Assembly: GCA_019634925.1 (NCBI GenBank)
Contig: JAHCAL010000006.1
Coordinates: forward strand, 62,001-126,000
Reading direction: 5' to 3'
Origin: Pseudomonadales bacterium
GTDB lineage: Bacteria > Pseudomonadota > Gammaproteobacteria > Pseudomonadales > Azotimanducaceae
Length of the DNA stretch: 64,000 nt
The position numbers and the translations under genes were made by a program. The notes beneath the pieces are model-generated. The model made no database searches. It saw only the letters and a list, made by a program, of their open reading frames with translations, and was not told the origin of the DNA. This document shows, piece after piece, positions 44,434 to 51,284 of this stretch; position 1 is the stretch's first letter; every line of letters begins with the position of its first letter.

Positions 44434-44499
44434 GTACGCGCCTCTGGCGCGCTAATCGCGCGCACCAGTGCGAGCCTTTGGCTCGCCAGGCGCGGTACT
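44433..44499. terminator. Three-way-junction structure between convergent genes
   Basis: An outer stem (AGTACGCGCCT with AGGCGCGGTACT, one extra base) encloses two hairpins: CTGGCGCGC with GCGCGCACCAG around TAATC (44444-44468), and GCGAGCC-TTT-GGCTCGC (44470-44486). It fills the gap between the MarR gene and a convergent NTF2-fold gene. It lacks a T-run and tRNA landmarks. A bidirectional terminator or a REP-type palindromic unit is likely. Confidence 0.5.
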
Positions 44500-44516
44500 C
44501 CCGCGCACCAGGCGGG

Positions 44517-44921
44517 TCAGCCCGCGATCCGCTCCCGACCGCTCGCCTGGCGGAGCGCGTTGGCCTGCCCGGTGTCGAGGTATTCGTCGATGCGCACGAT
44601 CCTGCCGTCCTGCACGGTGACGAAGATGCAGGCCGGTATGACGAAGGTCGCGCCGTTGCGCGTCGTGACCACCAGGTTGTGGCGCTGCAGTACCCGGTCC
44701 GGGTCGAGCAGGCGGCGCTCGATCACCTCGTAACGGATCGCCGCGGCCGACCCGATGAGCCCCTCCAGGGTGCGCAGGTTCTCGGTCTTGTCCTGGGTCC
44801 GGTTCGAGAAGTTGTGCCAGACCGCGACGTCGTCCGCGTACAGGGCGGCCACGCGTGCCGGCTGGCCGGATTCGATGGCGGCAAACAGCGCCGCGGCGGT
44901 ATCTACTGGGTTGCGCGTCAT
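44517..44921 (-). CDS. SnoaL/NTF2-like fold protein
   Basis: A 134-residue NTF2-fold protein: DTAAALFAAIESGQPARVAA (helix 1), LYADDVAVWHNFSN with the polar cavity residues, and a final sheet IVRIDEYLDTGQ resembling the ketosteroid-isomerase/limonene-epoxide-hydrolase group. It starts with ATG and lies 81 bases after the Gfo/Idh/MocA gene on the same strand, perhaps in one operon. A hydrolase, isomerase or dehydratase role is possible. Confidence 0.8.
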   Translation of the reverse strand: MTRNPVDTAAALFAAIESGQPARVAALYADDVAVWHNFSNRTQDKTENLRTLEGLIGSAAAIRYEVIERRLLDPDRVLQRHNLVVTTRNGATFVIPACIFVTVQDGRIVRIDEYLDTGQANALRQASGRERIAG

Positions 44922-45002
44922 GGTCGGGCGGCCTCCTCGTGCGTACGGTTCTGCTTGAAGTTCTGCGTTGGGTCCTGCTTGGGGTTTCCGGGGTCACCCG
45001 CT

Positions 45003-46070
45003 TCAGGGTGCGGGCGTCAGCCTGATCTCGCGCTGCTCGGCTGCGCTGCGGTAACAGGCGTCCACCACCTGGTGGGCGACCAGCGCGGCGTCGAAGTCCG
45101 GCGCGGCCGGTCGACCCGCGGCGGCGCACGCGAGGAACCGCCGGTCGGAGAGTCCGCCGAGGCTGCGCAGGTCCTCGTCCCGGGCGTGCAGACCCTCGAG
45201 CGCCATGAACCGGGCCAGGATCTCGTCGTTCGAGAGTGTCACCACGGGTGCGTCGTCGATTTCACAGGCGAGCGTGCCGAAGTAGTCGGACGCGGTCTCG
45301 AAGCGGGCGCGCTGGAAGAATACCTCCAGGTGGCGGCTGGACGGGCGGCTGTCGATCGCGTGCCAGACCGACGTCAGCGTGGTCTGGTGCCCCCCTGCGT
45401 GCTGGAAGGTGACCAGCGCCACGTCCTCGATACCCGGGTGTCCGCTGGTGAAGCGCAGGTGGCAGCGCACGGCCACGATCTCGCCGAACAGCCGACGCAG
45501 CAGGTCGACGTCGTGGATGGAGTGTTCGATCAGCGTACCGCCGCCCGCGCGCGTCACGTCGGCACGCCAGTCCGAACCGTAGTGACCGCGGATCGGGAAG
45601 AACTGGTCGTCGCGCAGGTGCGCGGTCAGGAGCGGCCCGTGGTCCGCAGCCATGAGGTCCTCGAGCACCCGATAGACCGGGCTGGTATTGAGCACCAGGC
45701 CGACCTGGTGCGTGATGCCCGCCTGCCGTACCGCCGTCGTCATGGCGATTGCGTCCGTCACGTTGCGCGCGAGCGGTTTCTCGCAAAAGACGTGGCGGCC
45801 GGCCGTGGCGATGCGGTGTACCAGGTCCGGGTGGCCGGCCGTTTCGGTGCAGACGTAGACCGCGTCGCATTGCTCGATGACGGTGGTCGGATCGTCGGTG
45901 ACCACGGCGCAGCCGCCGAGCGCGGCGAAGGCTTCGGCCCGGCTCAGGTCGCGGTCGCAGACCGCGTGGTAGTCGATGTCGACCAGGCCGCGGGACTGCA
46001 CGTCGCGGATGTTGCGCGCGTGGAAGCGGGCGATGTGGCCGCAGCCGATCAGTCCTACCTTCAGCGTCAT
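45003..46070 (-). CDS. Gfo/Idh/MocA family NAD(P)-dependent oxidoreductase
   Basis: A 355-residue enzyme. The N-terminal Rossmann domain starts VGLIGCGHIARFHARNI. The signature CEKPLARNVTDA carries the catalytic Lys, and the C-terminal alpha/beta domain has GGTLIEHSIHDVDLLRRLFG with the catalytic His-Asp region. Members oxidise sugars, inositols or similar alcohols with NAD(P). I chose MTLKVG because upstream codons lie in non-coding sequence. It stands ahead of a small NTF2-fold gene. The substrate is unknown. Confidence 0.9.
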   Translation of the reverse strand: MTLKVGLIGCGHIARFHARNIRDVQSRGLVDIDYHAVCDRDLSRAEAFAALGGCAVVTDDPTTVIEQCDAVYVCTETAGHPDLVHRIATAGRHVFCEKPLARNVTDAIAMTTAVRQAGITHQVGLVLNTSPVYRVLEDLMAADHGPLLTAHLRDDQFFPIRGHYGSDWRADVTRAGGGTLIEHSIHDVDLLRRLFGEIVAVRCHLRFTSGHPGIEDVALVTFQHAGGHQTTLTSVWHAIDSRPSSRHLEVFFQRARFETASDYFGTLACEIDDAPVVTLSNDEILARFMALEGLHARDEDLRSLGGLSDRRFLACAAAGRPAAPDFDAALVAHQVVDACYRSAAEQREIRLTPAP

Positions 46071-46259
46071 GGATGCCCCTGCTGCGCTCGATGGGTCCGC
46101 CCGTGTGCGGGCGGTGTGCAGTATCGCACGTCCGTCGGAAATTTTTCCCGCGGCCGACGGTCCGGGTGTTGACAACGCTGCCGGCCGCGCGCAGGATGCG
46201 CGCCCTCGACGGAGGTTGCCGTTCCATGTCCTTTGCGTCCTTTGTGATTGTCAACAAGT

Positions 46260-46430
46260 GGGTAGACACGATGCTGGTTGCGCAGCCGCTGTGCGCAGGC
46301 CACGTGTCGACCCGTGCGCGCGGCAGAGGGCGCGGCTCCGGAGGATAGACCGTTCGATCAAGCCCCATCCTGCGATGGGGCATCGACCAGAAACCCCGAA
46401 GCGCCCACAAGCCTTCGGGGTTTGTCGTTT
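46260..46430 (+). ncRNA. Candidate structured non-coding RNA or leader with three stem-loops
   Basis: No gene is visible in 46071-46478. On the + strand, three structures follow one another. Stem 1 pairs GGGTAGACACG with CGTGTCGACCC (46260-46313, one mismatch) and encloses a smaller TGCGCA hairpin. Stem 2 is at 46354-46386: GCCCCATC-CTGC-GATGGGGC extended by TCGAT/ATCGA past a 3-base bulge. Stem 3 is the terminator at 46391-46430. This could be a small RNA or an attenuating leader of the MFS gene 49 bases downstream. The 5' end is not defined; TTGACA at 46169 has no clear -10 partner. Confidence 0.45.
46391..46430 (+). terminator. Rho-independent terminator
   Basis: AAACCCCGAAG pairs perfectly with CTTCGGGGTTT (11 bp, 11-base loop) and is followed by the T-rich tail TGTCGTTT. 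No coding gene on the + strand ends here, so it must end a non-coding transcript or act as an attenuator before the MFS gene at 46479. On the other strand it could end nothing obvious. Confidence 0.8.
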
Positions 46431-46478
46431 CAGGGCCGAAGAAAACCAGATCCAGAACAAGAAGACGAGATTCGCATC

Positions 46479-47702
46479 ATGAGCGCAGTAGAAGCCGGTA
46501 ACCGGCTCGATCACAACGTCACCCGGACGCTCACCCTGAGCTTCTTCCAGGTATTCCTGGTATTCATGCCGGTCGCCGTGCCGTTCTTCCAGAGCCGGGG
46601 CCTGTCCATGCAGGAGATCTTCTCGCTGCAGGCCCTGTTCGCGCTGGTGGTGCTGCTGGCGGAAGTCCCGTCCGGCTACGTCGCGGACCTGTTCGGCCGC
46701 CGCATCACGCTGGTGCTGGGTGCGGCCGCGGCCGGCGTCGGCAACACGATTCTCGTTTTCGCCGACGGCTTCTGGGGGCTCGCGGCATTCGAGATCGCGC
46801 TCGCGATCGGCTACAGCCTGATCTCCGGCTCGGACATCGCGATGCTGTACGACACCGAGGTGGCGCTCGGCCGCGGCTCCGCGGAAGGCCGCAACGTGGT
46901 CGGTCGCCTGTACTCGGTCAAGACCCTGTCGGAGGCCATCGCGGCGGTCACCTGCAGCGTCCTGCTGATCTACTCGACCCTGCAGGCGGTGGTCTGGGTG
47001 CAGGCGGTGCTCGGCTGGCTGCCGCTGGTGTTTGCACTGCGCCTGGTGGAGCCGCCCGGGCAGCGCATGGAGCAGTCGAACCACCTCGGCAATCTGCTGC
47101 ACGTGTGCCGGTACCTCGCGACCCACAGCCGCGTGCTGCTGCTGGTGGTGCTGGCGCTCAGCATCTGGAGCCTCACCACGTTCTACGCGGTCTGGCTGCT
47201 GCAGCAGATCTGGCAGGATCAGGGCATCGCGCTCAGCTGGTTCGGCTACCTCTGGGCCGGCCTCTCGCTGGTCGCCGCGTTGGCCGGACGGTTCGCGCAC
47301 GTACTCGAGGCACGCCTCGGCGCCACCGCCCTGCTGCTGGCCATCGGGATCCTGCCGGCGTTCGGCTACGCGGGCCTCGACCTGCTCGGGCCGCTCGGCG
47401 GGATCCTCGCGGGCGCGAGTTTCTTCTTCGCGCGCGGGGTGGGCGCCGTCGTCCTGCAGGACGCGCTGAACCGGCGCGTGCCGGGACAGGTGCGCGCGAC
47501 CGCGAACTCGCTGGTGAGCTTCGGCTTCCGCGGCGCGTTCACGCTGACCGGTCCGTGGGTGGGCTATGCGCTGGATCTGTGGGGCATGAGCACGACGCTC
47601 TGGCTGCTCGCCGCCGTGTCGGTCGTGATCTTCCTCGCGCTGATCGTGCCGCTGCTGCTCGCGGTGCGGGCGCAGGGGCCGGTGCCGGTACCGGCCGGCT
47701 GA
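46479..47702 (+). CDS. MFS transporter (exporter-like)
   Basis: A 407-residue inner-membrane protein with about 12 helices. The loop 2-3 motif is AEVPSGYVADLFGRR, the usual G-x-x-x-D-R-x-G-R-R-type signature in shortened form. LISGSDIAMLYD lies in helix 4-5. It resembles bacterial MFS proteins of unknown substrate with low relation to sugar porters. A terminator lies 49 bases before the start, so expression may be controlled by read-through or a promoter between. Convergent with the Mla/MCE operon. Confidence 0.85.
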   Translation: MSAVEAGNRLDHNVTRTLTLSFFQVFLVFMPVAVPFFQSRGLSMQEIFSLQALFALVVLLAEVPSGYVADLFGRRITLVLGAAAAGVGNTILVFADGFWGLAAFEIALAIGYSLISGSDIAMLYDTEVALGRGSAEGRNVVGRLYSVKTLSEAIAAVTCSVLLIYSTLQAVVWVQAVLGWLPLVFALRLVEPPGQRMEQSNHLGNLLHVCRYLATHSRVLLLVVLALSIWSLTTFYAVWLLQQIWQDQGIALSWFGYLWAGLSLVAALAGRFAHVLEARLGATALLLAIGILPAFGYAGLDLLGPLGGILAGASFFFARGVGAVVLQDALNRRVPGQVRATANSLVSFGFRGAFTLTGPWVGYALDLWGMSTTLWLLAAVSVVIFLALIVPLLLAVRAQGPVPVPAG

Positions 47703-47732
47703 ACGCCGGTCGGCCCAGCGCCGGCGGGCCGA

Positions 47733-47761
47733 GCCCCGGCCGGCTAGCCGCCGGCCGGGGC
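47733..47761. terminator. 12-bp perfect hairpin between convergent operons
   Basis: GCCCCGGCCGGC pairs exactly with GCCGGCCGGGGC around TAGCC. The loop contains the stop codon of the lipoprotein gene. No T-run follows on either side. It separates the MFS gene from the convergent Mla/F420 operon and may stop RNA polymerase from both directions. Confidence 0.5.
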
Positions 47762-48403
47762 GCCTTCGGGTGGATCGTCCGGCGCGCTGTCCGGCTCGAG
47801 GGGTGGTGCGCGCAGCGTCCATTCCACGACCTCGCCGACCAGCCGGGCGAGCGCCTGTTCGAACGCCGCCGTCACGGCGTCGACGCCGCGTCCGCTGACG
47901 CTGGCGTCGGTCCGGAACACGCGACTCGCCACGATGCGGCCGGTGCGTACTTCCACCAGCGAGCCGTGCACGACGAGATCGGTGGCGAGGCCCGCACCGG
48001 CGTCGACCAGGTCGAATGCGCGGATGTCCGCGACCAGCTGGTAGCGGGCGAGCGCGGTACCCGGACGCGCGACGCTCGCGACGCGGCCCGAGTCGACGAA
48101 ACCCTCGAGCAGGATCGACTGCAGCATGTCCGGTAGCTCGTCGAGCCACGCGATGCCCGGATAGAACGCGAGCCGCGAGTGCGGCGTACGCACCACCACA
48201 CGCACCGAACCACGGGTCTGGTCGGCGATCGGCCGCTGCACGGCGAGCGACCAGGCCACCACCGGCCAGTCCTGCGCCGGCGTGACGGCGACGGCCGGTG
48301 CCACGATGCGGATCGGCTCGGTGCGTGCCGGCAGCCGCAGGCAGCCGGCCAGCAGCAGCAGCGGGACGAGGGCGCAGATGCCGAGTCTGGCTGGACGTGT
48401 CAT
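47744..48403 (-). CDS. ABC-type transport auxiliary lipoprotein (PqiC-like)
   Basis: A 219-residue outer-membrane lipoprotein. The signal peptide ends in LLLLAGC (lipid Cys about 21). The domain matches the ABC_trans_aux family that partners MCE proteins: YPGIAWLDELPDMLQSILLE and ASRVFRTDASVSGRGVDAVT. The C-terminus is acidic and proline-rich. Its start overlaps the MCE gene stop by four bases. It should anchor the lipid-transport complex at the outer membrane. It is the last gene of the long operon. Confidence 0.9.
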   Translation of the reverse strand: MTRPARLGICALVPLLLLAGCLRLPARTEPIRIVAPAVAVTPAQDWPVVAWSLAVQRPIADQTRGSVRVVVRTPHSRLAFYPGIAWLDELPDMLQSILLEGFVDSGRVASVARPGTALARYQLVADIRAFDLVDAGAGLATDLVVHGSLVEVRTGRIVASRVFRTDASVSGRGVDAVTAAFEQALARLVGEVVEWTLRAPPLEPDSAPDDPPEGAPAGG

Positions 48404-49368
48404 TGCGGCTGGTACTCCTCGGGCTGGCTGCCGCCCAGCAGGTATTGCACGGGATCCCGGTCGATCCGGCGGGTCAGGCGCGACAGGTCCTGCAGCAGGC
48501 GCTGCAGTTCGAGCAGGGTGGGACCGAGCTGACCGAGCCCGCTCGGTCCGAGCGCCGCGAAGGCGTCCGAGTTCTCGGCGAGCAGGCGGTCGGCGCGTCC
48601 GGTCATCGACGCGAGCCGTTCGAGCGAGCCGGCGAGGTCGCGGCCGATGTCCGGCAGGCGCACGATCAGCTCCTCGTTCACCGCGCCGAGTGTCCGGTTC
48701 AGCTCGGTCACGGTCCGTTCCGTGGCGGCGAGCGTGCGCTCCGCGCTCGCGCTCGCGCCCGCGACCGACTGCAGCGCGGTCTCGAGCTGGCCGCGTTCGG
48801 CGCTCAGGGTCGCGGTGAAGTCGTTCAGGTTGGCGAGCGTCGCGCTGATCCGGGCCGTGTTCTCCTCGCTCAGCAGCTCGATGACGCGCAGCAGCACTTC
48901 GTTCGCCGAATTGGCGATGCCTTCCGATGCGCCGATCAGGCGGTCGAGGGCCGATTCCTCCGCGGGTATGCGCGGGATCTCCTCCCCCGGTGCCGCGCGC
49001 CGGGGCGGGCTGTCCGGGCTGCCGCCGCTCAACTGGATGAACGTGATGCCGGTGAGCCCGGAGAGCTGCAGGCGTGCCACGGTATCCTCGCGCACCGGCG
49101 CGTCGGCCTGGATCCGGATGCGCGCGATCACCTGGCGGGCGTCCTCCGGCGCGAGCGAGAGTTCGCGCACCGTGCCCACGGTGATGCCGTTGTACTGCAC
49201 CGCGCCGCCGGTGGACAGACCGGTCACGGCCTGGGAAAAGCGGATCTCGTAGTCCGCCCAGTTGGCGGACGCGGTGTACCGTCCGGCCCACAGGGCGAAC
49301 AGCACGGCGACCACCGCGCCCGCCAGGGTGACGGCGCCGATCAGGACGTAGTTGGCCCGTGTCTCCAT
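48400..49368 (-). CDS. MCE (MlaD-like) domain lipid-transport protein
   Basis: A 322-residue protein with one N-terminal transmembrane helix (about residues 7-27) and a periplasmic MCE domain: GLSTGGAVQYNGITVGTVREL (here GGAVQYNGITVGTVREL) and LTGITFIQLSGG, the two conserved blocks. A long helical or coiled segment follows (residues about 150-300; LNDFTATLSAERGQLETAL), longer than E. coli MlaD (183 residues). It likely forms a hexameric tunnel for phospholipid or steroid-like lipid between membranes. Coupled with permease and ATPase upstream. Confidence 0.93.
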   Translation of the reverse strand: METRANYVLIGAVTLAGAVVAVLFALWAGRYTASANWADYEIRFSQAVTGLSTGGAVQYNGITVGTVRELSLAPEDARQVIARIRIQADAPVREDTVARLQLSGLTGITFIQLSGGSPDSPPRRAAPGEEIPRIPAEESALDRLIGASEGIANSANEVLLRVIELLSEENTARISATLANLNDFTATLSAERGQLETALQSVAGASASAERTLAATERTVTELNRTLGAVNEELIVRLPDIGRDLAGSLERLASMTGRADRLLAENSDAFAALGPSGLGQLGPTLLELQRLLQDLSRLTRRIDRDPVQYLLGGSQPEEYQPQ

Positions 49369-49371
49369 CGC

Positions 49372-50160
49372 TCAGGTGCTCCGGTCGTGGACGCTCTGCC
49401 GCGCGGCACGCGCCCGTGGTCCGTGAAAATAGTCGTGTACCCACGGATCATCGAACCGCTCGACCTCCGCGAGCGGTCCGATCGTGAGTATGCGCTGCCG
49501 CCCGAGCACGGCAACCCGATCACATATCGCGTACAGGGTGTCGAGGTCGTGGGTGATCAGGAAGACGGTCAGCCCGAGCGATTCCTTCAGCGTTTTCAGG
49601 AGCTGGTCGAACTGGGCCGCGCCGATCGGATCGAGGCCGGCGGTCGGCTCGTCGAGAAACAGCAGCGCCGGATCGAGGGCCAGTGCGCGTGCGAGCCCGG
49701 CGCGTTTGCGCATGCCACCGGACAGCTCGGACGGCAGCTTGGTCGCGGCCGAATCCGGCAGGCCGGCGAGGCGGATCTTGAGTTGTATCAGCGCCGCCAG
49801 CAGCTCCGCGGTGATCTCCGGATGGTGTGCCTTCAAGGGCACCGCCACGTTCTCGGCGACGGTGAGTGACGAGAACAGGGCCCCGTCCTGGAACAGGACG
49901 CCGGTCTGGCGTTGCAGGTTGACGTGCGCCGCCGCGTCGTTCGTGATCGTCTGGCCGAGCACCTCCACGGTGCCGGCGTCGGGCGGGCGCAGGTTCAGGA
50001 TCGCACGCATCAGCACCGACTTGCCGGTCCCCGAGCCGCCGACCACGCCGAGGATCTCGCCGCGCGCGACGTCGAGGTCGAGCGCGTCGTGCACGACCTG
50101 CGGGCCGAACTGGGTGCGCAGGCCGCGCACCCGGATGGCGGGTTCGCCGGGCGCGCTCAC
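49372..50160 (-). CDS. MlaF-like ABC transporter ATPase
   Basis: A 262-residue nucleotide-binding protein. Walker A is GGSGTGKSVLM, the Q-loop lies in LFQDGALFSS, the ABC signature is LSGGMRKRAGLARALA, Walker B is LLFLDEPTAGLDP, and the switch His is in FLITHDLDT. The signature with M-R-K-R is typical for MlaF/TtgA-type MCE systems. The GTG start overlaps the permease stop (GTGA). It drives lipid movement through the MlaE-like permease. Confidence 0.93.
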   Translation of the reverse strand: MSAPGEPAIRVRGLRTQFGPQVVHDALDLDVARGEILGVVGGSGTGKSVLMRAILNLRPPDAGTVEVLGQTITNDAAAHVNLQRQTGVLFQDGALFSSLTVAENVAVPLKAHHPEITAELLAALIQLKIRLAGLPDSAATKLPSELSGGMRKRAGLARALALDPALLFLDEPTAGLDPIGAAQFDQLLKTLKESLGLTVFLITHDLDTLYAICDRVAVLGRQRILTIGPLAEVERFDDPWVHDYFHGPRARAARQSVHDRST

Positions 50161-51269
50161 CAGCCCATCTCCATGAAGAACAGTGCCGCGAATGCGTCGA
50201 TCAGGATCACCAGGGTGATCGCCTGGACCACGGCTGACGTGGTGCGCTCGCCGACCGACTGGGCGGTGCCGGCCACCTTGAAGCCTTCCAGGCAACCGAC
50301 CAGCGCGATCACCAGCGCGAAGATCGGCGCCTTGCCGAGCCCGACCAGGTAGTGGCGCAGTTCGATGGTCTCGTAGAGATGGTTGATGAAGAGCTCGGGC
50401 ACGATGTTCAGGGTCAGCCACGCGACGGCCATGCCGCCGCCGATCCCGGACAGGGTCGCAGCGACGCTCAGCAGCGGCAGCATGACGAGCAGCGCGAGCA
50501 GGCGCGGCACGACCAGCAGGTCTACAGGATCGAGACCGAGCGTGCGCATGGCGTCGATCTCCTCGCGGCTCTTCATGGTGCCGATCTGCGCCGTGAACGC
50601 GCTCGCGGTACGGCCGGCAAGCAGTATGGCGGTGAGGATCACGCCGAACTCGCGCATGAAGGCATAGCTGGTGAGGTCGATCACGTATAGCTCGGCGCCG
50701 AAGTCCGCGAGCACGGTCGCACCGAGAAACGTGATGACCGCACCGACCAGGAAGCTCAGCAGGCAGACCAGCGGCAGGGCATCGAGGCCGGTCTGCTCCA
50801 TGTGGTGCACGACGGAAGTCACCGGGATGCGGCGTGGCCGCACGAGGCAGGCGCCGAGACGTACCACGGTCAGGCCGAGGAAACCGAGCAACTGGCGCAG
50901 GTCGTCGGCGATCCCGGCCACCGCGCGACCGATGTGCGCGAGGAACCGGGTGAGTGCGCCGGCGTCCGCCTGCGGCGGCGCCGGCTCGGTGGACCGTGCA
51001 TCGCGAACGGCTGCGTACAGGGCGGTATGCTCGGCACGCAGCATGATCTGCTCGGGCGGCACGCCGAGCCGTTCCGCGGTCATCAACAGCAGGAGCGCGC
51101 CCGCGGAGTCGAGCGCTTCGATGTCGGCAGCGTCGAGCGTGTCCACCTGGGCTGCGAAGTCCGCGAGCCCGCCGCGTATCTCAGCGAGGTTGCCGAGCCG
51201 CCAGTCGCCGCTGACCAGGTAGCGCCCGGGTGCCTCCGCGGCGGGTCGCAGCCAGCTCGCCTGGTTCAC
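50157..51269 (-). CDS. MlaE-like permease with N-terminal STAS domain
   Basis: A 370-residue fusion. Residues about 1-95 form a STAS domain (LDAADIEALDSAGALLLLM), which elsewhere is the separate protein MlaB. Residues about 130-370 form the MlaE permease with GAVITFLGATVLADFGAE, EFGVILTAILLAGRTASAFT and the coupling segment REEIDAMRTLGLDPVD. The start is GTG, 15 bases after the fbiC gene, so the F420 genes and lipid-transport genes are in one transcription unit. No substrate-binding MlaC-like gene follows. Confidence 0.92.
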   Translation of the reverse strand: MNQASWLRPAAEAPGRYLVSGDWRLGNLAEIRGGLADFAAQVDTLDAADIEALDSAGALLLLMTAERLGVPPEQIMLRAEHTALYAAVRDARSTEPAPPQADAGALTRFLAHIGRAVAGIADDLRQLLGFLGLTVVRLGACLVRPRRIPVTSVVHHMEQTGLDALPLVCLLSFLVGAVITFLGATVLADFGAELYVIDLTSYAFMREFGVILTAILLAGRTASAFTAQIGTMKSREEIDAMRTLGLDPVDLLVVPRLLALLVMLPLLSVAATLSGIGGGMAVAWLTLNIVPELFINHLYETIELRHYLVGLGKAPIFALVIALVGCLEGFKVAGTAQSVGERTTSAVVQAITLVILIDAFAALFFMEMGW

Positions 51270-51284
51270 CGCTGTCGCACACGA

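Noticed and set aside
44433..44499. The three-way junction as a tRNA
   Set aside because: It has only two inner arms, no T-loop sequence, no anticodon arm of proper size and no CCA-type acceptor.
46251..48149. A 632-codon open frame on the - strand covering the structured region
   Set aside because: It is antisense to the MFS gene and reads through the terminator; the translation is low-complexity Arg/Glu/Gln.
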